11,592 nucleotides of DNA from an uncultured Bacteroidota bacterium (GTDB lineage Bacteria > Bacteroidota > Bacteroidia > 2-12-FULL-35-15), in the NCBI GenBank assembly GCA_903881065.1, contig CAIRRW010000171.1:1-11592 (forward strand). Direction: 5' to 3'. The notes below the pieces were generated by a model. That model made no database searches. It had not been told where the DNA came from and worked only from the letters and a program-made list of their open reading frames with translations. This document shows, piece after piece, positions 1 to 7,237 of the stretch; positions within the stretch are counted from its first letter, which is position 1; every line of letters begins with the position of its first letter. Made by a program: the position numbers and the translations under genes.

Positions 1-953
1 ACTTTCCTATTCACCACCGTTTTCTTTTCATCTATTATTTGTAGAAAATAAATTCCTTTACTTGCGCTACTCATATCTAAAGTATATTGTTTACCGTTTA
101 TAGTTGATTGAGCTATTACTTCACCAATCACATTTATTACTTTAATTATTGTATTGTTTTCTTCCGAAAAAAAACTAATTGTTGTTTGGGAAGTGAATGG
201 GTTGGGTGAAATAGTTATTTCTGTTTCTTTTGTTTGTTCACTTATACTATTTGCACAATCAATAACACTTACATCATCAATATATAAGTAAGCAATTTGG
301 GCGCTGGTAGATAGGGTATCAGCATAAGTATTCACATCATTTTTAAAATTACCAATTGTCATAAATTGCTCTCCTCCAGTTGCAATAAATGCTCCTGATA
401 CCTTCATCCATCCACTTGTATCGTTAAGAAGATTACCTGAAGGATTTTGAATTTGAGGAGCATCCTGCAAATTTTTAAAATCATTATTTATAACACTATC
501 TCTTGTAAAATAAGCACCAACAGCATTTGTAATTATATTGTAGTTATTACCCGCCAAAGAAATATAAAATTCCACACAATATTCTTTACCCTGTTTCAAA
601 GAATCAATTAACTTAACTTCTATATATTCTCTATAAGGTCTTGGAAAATTTGAAGGAGGGGAAGTAACTGTACTAAACACTATAAAACCAGCATATCCTA
701 GACCTGATTTAGGTATTTGGTAACCAACAAAATTAGAGGGAACACCAGCCTGAAAAGTAGAGCAACTATGAAAGAAATCTGTGCTACTAAAAAGAGTACA
801 TGGTTGAAACCAAGGGGGTGCTTTATATATTTCTGCTAAAGAAGTAGGGCAAGCAGTATAAATCTCAAAACTCGGATTAGGCACCAAATTCTGCCCATTA
901 ACAAAGAGATGCTGAAACACGTTCAACATAACTACAACTACAATTCTTTTCAT
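1..953 (-). CDS. T9SS type A sorting domain protein, C-terminus cut by window edge
   Basis: This reading frame starts at the ATG at 953 and stays open for about 317 codons to the window edge. The N-terminus is a short signal peptide (MKRIVVVV, then a hydrophobic stretch to about residue 20). It is followed by NLVPNPSFE and a segment with APPWF, the usual opening of a family of Bacteroidota exported proteins with a jelly-roll-like domain. The C-terminal 80 or so residues form a type A sorting domain: ISPNPFTSQTTISF, a middle VINVIGEV strand, then SKGIYFLQI and TVVNRK. Proteins of this family usually end a few residues after that last motif, so probably fewer than ten residues are missing. The inferred role is a secreted or surface-anchored protein exported by Sec and then T9SS; its specific activity is unknown. 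Codons 9-15 overlap a palindrome (909-929). Met9 lies inside that palindrome and is a less likely start because it would remove the basic end of the signal peptide. Confidence 0.85.
   Translation of the reverse strand, partial: MKRIVVVVMLNVFQHLFVNGQNLVPNPSFEIYTACPTSLAEIYKAPPWFQPCTLFSSTDFFHSCSTFQAGVPSNFVGYQIPKSGLGYAGFIVFSTVTSPPSNFPRPYREYIEVKLIDSLKQGKEYCVEFYISLAGNNYNIITNAVGAYFTRDSVINNDFKNLQDAPQIQNPSGNLLNDTSGWMKVSGAFIATGGEQFMTIGNFKNDVNTYADTLSTSAQIAYLYIDDVSVIDCANSISEQTKETEITISPNPFTSQTTISFFSEENNTIIKVINVIGEVIAQSTINGKQYTLDMSSASKGIYFLQIIDEKKTVVNRK
909..929. repeat. 21-bp palindrome inside the signal-peptide codons
   Basis: Arms ATGCTGAA (909-916) and TTCAACAT (922-929) flank a 5-nt loop. On the minus-strand mRNA the single mismatch becomes a G-U wobble, giving an 8-bp stem. 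The core resembles the dispersed CTGAA/TTCAG palindromes I recall from several bacterial genomes, which translate to peptides such as LNLFQHL. Here the codons read MLNVFQHL. The assignment to a dispersed family is from memory and needs a genome-wide count. Confidence 0.5.
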
Positions 954-967
954 CCGCTTAATTTTAA

Positions 968-975
968 CAAAACTA
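968..975 (-). promoter_or_regulatory. possible -7 box for the T9SS gene at 953
   Basis: The minus strand reads TAGTTTTG here, an exact match to the Bacteroidota sigma-A core TAnnTTTG. It lies about 15 nt before the start codon, so the leader would be under 10 nt. No clear TTTG is seen 19-22 nt further upstream, which weakens the call. Confidence 0.3.
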
Positions 976-1065
976 CTCAATCTATCTTATATATAAGTTA
1001 TGGTTTCTGGAAATTAACCTGATAATTATAGCGCAGCATATCGCCTTAATGGAAGCTTTTTATGA

Positions 1066-1333
1066 TTCCTACTTTAAGGAATAGGCGTGCATAAATGTAA
1101 ATACGTGTTCCTGCTTTAAGGAATAGGCTTGCATAAACGTAAATACGTGTTCATACTTTAAGGAATAGGCGTGCATAAATGTAAATACGTGTTCCTGCTT
1201 TAAGGAATAGGCTTGCATAAACGTAAATACGTGCTCCTACTTTAAGGAATAGGCTTGCATAAATGTAAATACGTATTCCTACTTTAAGGAATAGGCTTGC
1301 ATAAATGTAAATACGTATTCCTACTTTAAGGAA
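1066..1333. repeat. 42-bp tandem repeat, six units plus 16 bp
   Basis: Units begin at 1066, 1108, 1150, 1192, 1234 and 1276, exactly 42 bp apart, and a partial unit of 16 bp begins at 1318. Each unit opens with TTCCTACTTTAAGGAA or a near variant, whose TTCCT and AGGAA ends could form a 5-bp stem with a 6-nt loop. It continues with TAGGCKTGCATAAA and then YGTAAATACGTR. The array both begins and ends on the TTCCT...AGGAA segment. Units 2 and 4 are identical. Units 1 and 3 differ at one base, so an 84-bp pair was probably duplicated. Units 5 and 6 differ at one base. The spacing lacks the unique spacers of a CRISPR array. Function is unknown: candidates are protein-binding sites, a structured RNA element, or a neutral minisatellite. 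Confidence 0.95.
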
Positions 1334-1438
1334 AAAGTATTTATAAAGTACTGGTTTACTTCCATTACCCGGAATAAAGATAAAAAGTAGGGGAAAACAC
1401 TATTTTTGGAAATTCCTGTAACTCAACCTGTGTATGAG

Positions 1439-1472
1439 TTTGCCTCACCAAATAAAATTATTAATTTATTTG
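1439..1472 (+). promoter_or_regulatory. possible promoter of the gene at 1545
   Basis: TTTG (1439-1442), 22 nt, then TTTATTTG (1465-1472), which matches TAnnTTTG except at its second base. The predicted start of transcription is near 1479, giving a leader of about 65 nt that ends in the A-rich sequence typical of Bacteroidota. The 42-bp array lies about 105 bp upstream of the -33 element. Confidence 0.35.
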
Positions 1473-1544
1473 CTTGTGTAATACAGTTACCTTACATCGA
1501 AATAAAAACCAACAAACTAGTAATTAACTCTAAAACAAAACAAC

Positions 1545-2492
1545 ATGAAAAATTTACAAGAGTACTTTAATGCGCATTTCGAGGATAAAAATATTACCAA
1601 TGTACGTTTGCTCACCTTTGCCGATAATAATATATTGAATATGACAAATAATAATCCGGCGAGTATTTATGATACTAATATTAGCAATACGCAAAGTGGA
1701 GTGGATATTTTGAGAAAAATGATTAATGCAAAATCATCGGATACCGGCACCCGTATGGGCGGAACAAGTGAAAAAGATACCGCCAGAGTTGCCATCGAAA
1801 AATGTATTGCCGAATTTATAGGCACTGCCAGAGGTAACTTTGGAGGGAAAGATACTAAAGGATATATCGAAACATTTCCGAACGGAATGAACTCTTTTTA
1901 TAGAGTTAACAAGGAAGATTTCAGTATAAATGTAAATACGCTGGTAGGCAAAGCAGGCAAGTATGTTGGCGTTTTGGGCATTCCGTTCCAAACTAATATT
2001 ACCGATTTATATGCCACTTATACTACCGCAAGCGACGAACAGAAAGTAGACACATCTAACGTAGATACTGATCTAGTAAACGAAAATACTGCTGCCCAAA
2101 ACCTTGGCGTTGCACTTACAGATAATCTTTTCGACATAGCAAAAAACAACAAACGCAGCACCACCGCCGTTGGTTTATATTTTAACACCTCGCTGCTTTT
2201 CCCCGAAAAACATAAAGAAATTAAAAAAGGTACTCCCGCAGCAGGTGCCGATGTGGTAATCTGTCCGATAGTTTACAGCCCCGGGAAACGAATAAACATA
2301 CAAAATAAAGGAGCTTCCATACTTATTTTCGGCATGATGCTGAAAGGAATTAAAGTTGGTGAATTTGTAACACTTGCTCCTAATGAGGAATCAAAGGAAG
2401 CTTTTGACTTCTATTTTTCAAATGGTGATGAATTATATGTGATGAATACAGGAGCAATTGCAGGAATTTTTCAACTGGATATTGTTTCGTAA
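1545..2492 (+). CDS. Hypothetical protein, two-part architecture, no known family recognised
   Basis: This is a 315-aa protein that I do not recognise. It has no signal peptide or membrane segment, so a cytoplasmic location is likely. The first 215 or so residues are mixed polar sequence with a Thr/Asn-rich start, a helical AIEKCIAEFIGTAR stretch near 84-97, and a Gly/Asn-rich loop region. Residues of about 235-315 look like a compact beta domain, with alternating hydrophobic strands (ADVVICPIVYSPG, ASILIFGMML, GEFVTLAP, GDELYVMNTGA, GIFQLDIV). Such an ending could be a cupin-like or sandwich fold, but that is only a guess from pattern. It is a single-gene unit: a possible promoter upstream and a strong terminator 20 nt after the stop. 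The 42-bp tandem array lies just upstream. Codon positions 1926-1940 share 15 identical bases with the array unit. Confidence 0.85.
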   Translation: MKNLQEYFNAHFEDKNITNVRLLTFADNNILNMTNNNPASIYDTNISNTQSGVDILRKMINAKSSDTGTRMGGTSEKDTARVAIEKCIAEFIGTARGNFGGKDTKGYIETFPNGMNSFYRVNKEDFSINVNTLVGKAGKYVGVLGIPFQTNITDLYATYTTASDEQKVDTSNVDTDLVNENTAAQNLGVALTDNLFDIAKNNKRSTTAVGLYFNTSLLFPEKHKEIKKGTPAAGADVVICPIVYSPGKRINIQNKGASILIFGMMLKGIKVGEFVTLAPNEESKEAFDFYFSNGDELYVMNTGAIAGIFQLDIVS

Positions 2493-2511
2493 TAGAATAG
2501 TAATCTGTAAC

Positions 2512-2542
2512 AAAAAGCTTCGTAGAAATACGGAGCTTTTTT
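2512..2542 (+). terminator. strong intrinsic terminator after the gene ending at 2492
   Basis: A 13-bp stem (AAAAAGCTTCGTA, 2512-2524, with TACGGAGCTTTTT, 2529-2541) closes on a GAAA tetraloop, with one G-U wobble. A T-run follows, and a second T-rich stretch lies just downstream. The loop and tail are those of a Rho-independent terminator on the plus strand. Confidence 0.9.
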
Positions 2543-2636
2543 ATTTCTCTTTTTTATAACGAAATTGTATGCTAACCTTAAAACTAACTTTTAGTAATTG
2601 CTAACTTTTTTAAATCATCCAACAGAAATTAATTTA

Positions 2637-2644
2637 TAGCTTTG
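2637..2644 (+). promoter_or_regulatory. -7 promoter box of carbonic anhydrase gene
   Basis: TAGCTTTG is an exact match to TAnnTTTG, 47 nt before the start codon at 2692. The predicted leader is about 40 nt. A T-rich stretch lies near the -33 region but has no clear TTTG. Confidence 0.5.
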
Positions 2645-2691
2645 TGAACCTATTAAGTAAGTTAGTTTAACCCAAATCTACTTCTATAAAA

Positions 2692-3324
2692 ATGATAAAA
2701 AGTTACGAACGTCTGTTAACCGGCAACAAACAATGGGCAAAGGATAAACTAAAAGATAATCCTGATTTTTTTAAGAAACTTACACTAGGTCAAAATCCAG
2801 AATACCTGTGGATAGGCTGTTCCGACAGTCGTGTGCCTGCTAATGAAATAACAGGTACTCAATCAGGTGAAATATTTGTACACCGCAACATTGCTAATTT
2901 AGTGGTGAGTACGGATATGAATTTATTATCGGTATTATATTTCGCTGTGGAAACATTGAAAGTAAAACACGTAATAGTATGCGGTCATTATGGCTGCGGA
3001 GGAGTGCTGGCAGCAATGGAAGACAAAGATCAAGGCTTTGTAAACAACTGGCTGCGCAACATAAAAGAAGTATATAACAAGCACTCCAAGGAGCTGGAAG
3101 CCATCACCGACCCAACAAAACGGTCGGATAGACTGGTAGAATTAAATGTGATAGAACAGGTACATAATCTTGCAAAAACAAGAATAGTGCAGGAGCATTG
3201 GAAAAAGCGCGAACTCGAAATACACGGCTGGGTGTACGGTGTGCAGGATGGTTTGATAAAAGATTTAGCGGTAAGTTACAGTGATATTAAAAATGTAGAA
3301 CCTATCTTCCGATACGATATTTAA
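2692..3324 (+). CDS. can: Beta-class carbonic anhydrase
   Basis: Catalyses reversible hydration of CO2 to bicarbonate in the cytoplasm, supplying bicarbonate to carboxylases. At 210 aa it has the normal length of the family. The zinc ligands are visible as Cys43 (in CSDSR), His99 and Cys102 (in HYGCGG); Asp45 and Arg47 form the conserved dyad. The FVHRNIAN segment (62-69) is typical of the bacterial Can group. Trp40, Arg65 and Tyr182 align by order and spacing with the Trp39/Arg64/Tyr181 bicarbonate-escort site of the Haemophilus enzyme, so it is probably a type II, allosterically bicarbonate-sensitive and pH-sensitive enzyme. The start MIKSYERLL agrees with family N-termini. The gene has its own promoter box upstream and converges on trpS, with 39 bp between them and no visible terminator. 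Confidence 0.96.
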   Translation: MIKSYERLLTGNKQWAKDKLKDNPDFFKKLTLGQNPEYLWIGCSDSRVPANEITGTQSGEIFVHRNIANLVVSTDMNLLSVLYFAVETLKVKHVIVCGHYGCGGVLAAMEDKDQGFVNNWLRNIKEVYNKHSKELEAITDPTKRSDRLVELNVIEQVHNLAKTRIVQEHWKKRELEIHGWVYGVQDGLIKDLAVSYSDIKNVEPIFRYDI

Positions 3325-3363
3325 TACTATTACTGCAGCGATTATCTACAATAGAAACTAGAA

Positions 3364-4341
3364 TTATAAAACCTTATAACCGAGTTTTTCCCTTACTCTT
3401 TTTAAAGTAGCATTAGCAATAACTCTTGCTTTTTCGGCACCAATCATAAGTTTGGCATCCAACTCATTTCTGTTGCTCATATAATAGTTATAGGTTTCGC
3501 GTGGAGTTTTAAACTTTTCCAATATTAAATTCAACAATGCCGTCTTAGCATGTCCGTAGCCATATCCACCTTTGATGTAATTGGCGCGCATTTCAGCAAC
3601 TTGTTCTTCAGTAGCAAGTAATTTATACAAAGCAAAAACATTGCAAGTGTCAGGATTCTTAGGTGCTTCCAGCGGAGTAGCATCAGTAACAATGCTCATA
3701 ATTACTTTCTTCAACTCCTTTTCATGCAGAAAAATATTAATGAAATTGTTTAATGATTTACTCATCTTCCGCCCGTCGATACCGGGAATAAGCATGGTTT
3801 CCTCGTTTACTTTTCCTTCTGGGACTACAAACACCTCACCAAAATGATTGTTGAATTTCTCGGCAATATCACGAGTCATTTCCAAATGCTGCATCTGATC
3901 TTTACCCACCGGCACGTAATGTGCATCGTATAAAATAATATCAGCCGCCATAAGCACAGGGTAAGTAAAAAGTCCGGCATTTACATCCGCCAGCCGTTCC
4001 GATTTATCTTTGAACGAATGCGCATTTGCAAGCATCGGAAAAGGAGTAAAACAGTTTAAATACCACGTCAGCTCACATACTTCCGGCACATCACTTTGGC
4101 GATAAAAGATATTTTTATCTGTATCAAATCCGAAAGCCAACCAGGCAGCAGCTACAGCAGCAGTGCTTTCCTTAATAAAGTCAGCATCTTTAATAGTGGT
4201 AAGAGAATGTAAATCAGCTATAAAAAATAGCGAATCGTTACCCGATTGTTTTGATAATTCGACCGCAGGAATTATTGCTCCCAAAATATTTCCCAAGTGA
4301 GGAATATTAGTACTCTGAACTCCTGTAAGTATTCGTGCCAT
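3364..4341 (-). CDS. trpS: Tryptophan--tRNA ligase
   Basis: Class I aminoacyl-tRNA synthetase that charges tRNA-Trp with tryptophan using ATP; cytoplasmic and essential. The product from the ATG at 4341 is 325 aa, the usual length. The HIGH-type motif is PHLGN (14-18). The KMSKS motif is exact at 192-196 within GIDGRKMSKSLNN. The PVGKDQMQHLEMTRDIA block (144-160) and Asp134 in the MAADI segment are family hallmarks of substrate and dimer contacts. The frame extends 11 codons upstream to a TTG at 4374. That start is rejected because TrpS proteins begin with MARILTGVQS-like sequence, and because the TTG lies inside the predicted -7 box. The leader has an A/G-rich run (AAAAAAGAAAAAGG) before the ATG. 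The gene is monocistronic, divergent from the 918-aa T9SS gene and convergent with the carbonic anhydrase gene. Confidence 0.97.
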   Translation of the reverse strand: MARILTGVQSTNIPHLGNILGAIIPAVELSKQSGNDSLFFIADLHSLTTIKDADFIKESTAAVAAAWLAFGFDTDKNIFYRQSDVPEVCELTWYLNCFTPFPMLANAHSFKDKSERLADVNAGLFTYPVLMAADIILYDAHYVPVGKDQMQHLEMTRDIAEKFNNHFGEVFVVPEGKVNEETMLIPGIDGRKMSKSLNNFINIFLHEKELKKVIMSIVTDATPLEAPKNPDTCNVFALYKLLATEEQVAEMRANYIKGGYGYGHAKTALLNLILEKFKTPRETYNYYMSNRNELDAKLMIGAEKARVIANATLKRVREKLGYKVL

Positions 4342-4371
4342 ATTGATTAAACCTTTTTCTTTTTTACGTTT

Positions 4372-4379
4372 CAAAGATA
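4372..4379 (-). promoter_or_regulatory. -7 promoter box of trpS
   Basis: The minus strand reads TATCTTTG, an exact TAnnTTTG match, 30 nt before the ATG at 4341. The predicted leader is about 24 nt. It overlaps the alternative upstream TTG start and so argues for the ATG. No good TTTG is seen at the -33 position. Confidence 0.5.
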
Positions 4380-4417
4380 GGATTTATTTAAAAGTCGCAC
4401 CGTTATTAAATAAAAAC

Positions 4418-4450
4418 TTGTTCGGGTTTCAATATAAATAAGTAATTTAG
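4418..4450 (+). promoter_or_regulatory. possible promoter of the 918-aa T9SS gene and ribE
   Basis: TTG (4418-4420), 22 nt, then TAATTTAG (4443-4450), one base from TAnnTTTG. It lies 26 nt before the start codon at 4477. The spacing equals that of the candidates at 1439-1472 and 9446-9479. Confidence 0.35.
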
Positions 4451-4476
4451 CATTCCTTTTCAGCGAAAAAAACATA

Positions 4477-7233
4477 ATGAAAAAAATCTTACTATTATTT
4501 TCTTTATTACTAATTGGTTTTACCAATGTGTTCGCTACTCACAACAGAGCAGGAGAAATTACATATACCCATATTTCCGGAATGACTTATGGAATTACCG
4601 TTACAACATATACAAATACTAATCCTGCCACTACCAGTGCCGACCGATGTGAATTAACAGTTATTTTCTGGTCGGGCTCACATTTAATTGATAGTATTAT
4701 TGTTCCCAGAGTAAATGGAGTATCGAATAAATGTTCCTATCCTAACCATGATGGTGAAGATATTGATCAGTTATTAGGAATCTCACTTTATCCATTCACC
4801 AATAAAAATATTTATTACGGAACATTTACATTTGGTGGTCCGGGCACTTATAGAATGACAATGGACGACATGAATAGAAATGCCGGAACATGTAATATCA
4901 ATAACGGAAATTCAGTAAATACGTCATTCTCTCTAGTTTCCGAATTGGTAATCAACCCTTTTTTAGGAGCAAACGATTCTCCTGTATTATTAAATTTACC
5001 TCTCGATCAGGCTTGTGTTGGTGTTTGTTTTAAACACAACCCGGGAGCATATGATCCAAATGGAGATAGTCTTTCTTATAGTTTGATACCATGTGCTGAT
5101 AATCATGGAATAGGAATACCGGGTTGGATTTTCCCTCCCAATATGTCAGCAAATGATATTAACGTTTACAAAGGAGACATCGTTTGGTGTGCGCCCAATC
5201 AAGTGTGTAACTATAATATTGCTATTTTAATAAAACAATATCGACGGCTTTCCGGAAGCCCCATCCGTTATTACATAGGCTCAGTGGTTCGGGATATGCA
5301 GATTTCGGTTCAGTCCTGTGCCAATAATCCCCCTGTTATTGCACCTATTGATGATACATGTATTGTAGCGGGTACTAATTTACATTTTAATGTTACTGCA
5401 ACTGATGCACAATATGATGTAGTTACTTTGGAAGGTAATGGAGGGCCGTTTCACATTACACCTCCTGCCACTTTTTCGTCATCCCCTACTCTTACTCCTG
5501 TTCATGGTACTTTCAACTGGACTCCGGCATGTTCGGAAATACAATTGCTTCCTTATCTCGTTACTTTTAAAGCTACAGATAGCGACCCCACAACACCTTT
5601 GGTTGATTACAAATCGGTATTTATAAGAGTAATTGCTCCTGCACCAACAGGCCTAACAGCAACACCAACAGGAGCAAGCATTATTTTACATTGGAATGCA
5701 GTAACCTGTCATGATACTGTAGGAGCCAACCCTTTAATTGGATATCATGTATACAGAAAGAACAGTTGCGACCCTTTTGTGCATAACACCTGCGAAACAG
5801 GTTTGCCACCTACCACCGGTTATACATTGTTAGCAAATACAGGCCCTAACATTACTAATTTTACTGATAATAATAATGGTTCAGGGTTAGTAAACGGCTT
5901 TACTTATTCATACATTATAGTTGCTTATTATTCCGACGGATCCCAAAGTTATGCCTCTACAAACGTTTGTGCAATGCTAGTTCGGGATATTCCTATTATT
6001 ACAAATGTGAGTGTGATGACTACCGACCCTCATATAGGAACAATGTGGGTACATTGGATAAAACCATTGGCAACTCCACCCAACCTTGATACAGTGGTTA
6101 ATCCTCCTCCATATCAGTACCGTTTAATGCGAGCTCAAGGTATGTCTGGCAGTTTAACCTTTTCAGAAATTTCACCAATTGGCAGTTATATCTACAATTC
6201 CTTTTCTCAACTGCCAGACACAGGTTTTGTTGATACCGGATTAAACACACTTGATTCAGCATATACATATCGTGTGGATTTCTATGCTAATGGAATATTG
6301 GTAGGTTCCACCAACACAGCTTCATCTGTATATTTGAATTCTACACCGGCTGGTAACAGGATAAATTTAAGCTGGCAGGCAGCAGTTCCATGGTCTAATT
6401 ATAAATATTATATCTATAAACCAAATCCACATGGCTCACAAAATTTTGTTCTGTACGATAGCACCTTTAATATGTACTATGTAGATTCCAATTTGGTTAA
6501 CGGACAGAGTTATTGTTATAAGATTAGGAGTGTAGGACAGTTTACAGACACTTCTATTCCGCATCCATTATTTAACATGTCAGAAATAAGATGCGACACT
6601 CCTGTTGACAAGGTACCACCATGCCAACCAAAATTTCTGGTAAATAACGATTGTGGAATTTATCAGAATGTGTTGACTTGGACGAATCCGAATACATATT
6701 GTTGTCATGATGCTGTTCAGTACAACATTTACTTTGCTCCAACTTCCGATACTGCCTTAGTGCTAATATATTCAACAACAAATATGAATGATACTACTTA
6801 TACGCATATCTTTAACTATGATGGGGTAGCTTCTACTGCAGGATGCTACGCTGTTACTGCATTAGATACAGTTGGTAATGAAAGTCCGATTGTTACAAAA
6901 TTATGTGTAGATAATTGCCCTGACTATCAACTGCCAAATGTTTTCACTCCTAACGGTGATGGTATAAACGATATGGTTACACCTCTTCCTGGTTATCGAT
7001 ATATTAAGGATGTAGATATGAAGATATACGATCGCTGGGGATTAATAATGTTTTCTACTTCTGATAGAGATATTTTATGGGATGGAAAAAACTCCGCCAC
7101 AAAAATGATGTGCCCTGATGGTGTTTATTTCTATGTCTGTACAGTAAATGAAATACATGTAGATGGAATAAAGCCTACTGTACTTAAGGGTTTTATCCAG
7201 CTTTTAAAAGAATCGCCAGTACCAAAGCATTAA
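4477..7233 (+). CDS. T9SS type B (gliding-motility-associated C-terminal) multidomain exported protein
   Basis: An exported 918-aa protein predicted to pass through Sec and then T9SS. The signal peptide is MKKILLLFSLLLIGFTNVFA (1-20), followed by THNRAGEI, the common start of a Bacteroidota surface-protein domain (about 21-280). That domain contains AYDPNGDSLSY, a cadherin-like calcium-loop type of sequence. About 283-386 looks like an Ig-like domain, ending in strand-rich sequence. From 387 (APAPTGLTATPTGASIILHW) there are about four fibronectin type III-like modules, up to about 810. The C-terminus (from about 818, LPNVFTPNGDGIND, then KIYDRWGLIMF and PDGVYFYVC) is the type B sorting domain often seen with SprB-like adhesins. 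About 26 cysteines, many at module edges, suggest disulfide-stabilised domains. The likely role is adhesion or a structural surface protein; the ligand is unknown. The next gene, ribE, starts 4 nt after the stop. Confidence 0.93.
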   Translation: MKKILLLFSLLLIGFTNVFATHNRAGEITYTHISGMTYGITVTTYTNTNPATTSADRCELTVIFWSGSHLIDSIIVPRVNGVSNKCSYPNHDGEDIDQLLGISLYPFTNKNIYYGTFTFGGPGTYRMTMDDMNRNAGTCNINNGNSVNTSFSLVSELVINPFLGANDSPVLLNLPLDQACVGVCFKHNPGAYDPNGDSLSYSLIPCADNHGIGIPGWIFPPNMSANDINVYKGDIVWCAPNQVCNYNIAILIKQYRRLSGSPIRYYIGSVVRDMQISVQSCANNPPVIAPIDDTCIVAGTNLHFNVTATDAQYDVVTLEGNGGPFHITPPATFSSSPTLTPVHGTFNWTPACSEIQLLPYLVTFKATDSDPTTPLVDYKSVFIRVIAPAPTGLTATPTGASIILHWNAVTCHDTVGANPLIGYHVYRKNSCDPFVHNTCETGLPPTTGYTLLANTGPNITNFTDNNNGSGLVNGFTYSYIIVAYYSDGSQSYASTNVCAMLVRDIPIITNVSVMTTDPHIGTMWVHWIKPLATPPNLDTVVNPPPYQYRLMRAQGMSGSLTFSEISPIGSYIYNSFSQLPDTGFVDTGLNTLDSAYTYRVDFYANGILVGSTNTASSVYLNSTPAGNRINLSWQAAVPWSNYKYYIYKPNPHGSQNFVLYDSTFNMYYVDSNLVNGQSYCYKIRSVGQFTDTSIPHPLFNMSEIRCDTPVDKVPPCQPKFLVNNDCGIYQNVLTWTNPNTYCCHDAVQYNIYFAPTSDTALVLIYSTTNMNDTTYTHIFNYDGVASTAGCYAVTALDTVGNESPIVTKLCVDNCPDYQLPNVFTPNGDGINDMVTPLPGYRYIKDVDMKIYDRWGLIMFSTSDRDILWDGKNSATKMMCPDGVYFYVCTVNEIHVDGIKPTVLKGFIQLLKESPVPKH

Positions 7234-7237
7234 ATTT

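Larger units (their letters stand above)
954..1544. other. 591-bp gene-free stretch containing a minisatellite
   Basis: No credible gene was found on either strand. The stretch holds the start-side sequence of the leftmost gene (954 to about 1000), AT-rich unique sequence (about 1000-1065), the 42-bp tandem array (1066-1333), unique sequence (1334-1438), and a possible promoter and leader for the gene at 1545. Confidence 0.8.

Noticed and set aside
1066..1333. CRISPR array
   Set aside because: The whole 42-bp unit is repeated without unique spacers, and no cas genes are nearby.
1192..1375. Minus-strand open frame giving a 14-residue peptide repeat (RIYIYA-LFLKVG type) through the 42-bp array
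   Set aside because: 42 is a multiple of three, so one frame can stay open by chance. The frame has no ATG at its upstream end and unit 3 introduces a TGA, so no plausible protein results.
1734..1991. 85-aa minus-strand frame inside the gene at 1545
   Set aside because: It lies entirely within a well-supported gene on the other strand, with low-complexity, unrecognisable sequence.
3581..3847. 88-aa plus-strand frame inside trpS
   Set aside because: It is antisense to the conserved trpS catalytic region, including the KMSKS codons.
4342..4374. Upstream TTG start of trpS adding 11 residues
   Set aside because: Family members begin at MARILTG, and the TTG falls inside the predicted -7 promoter box.
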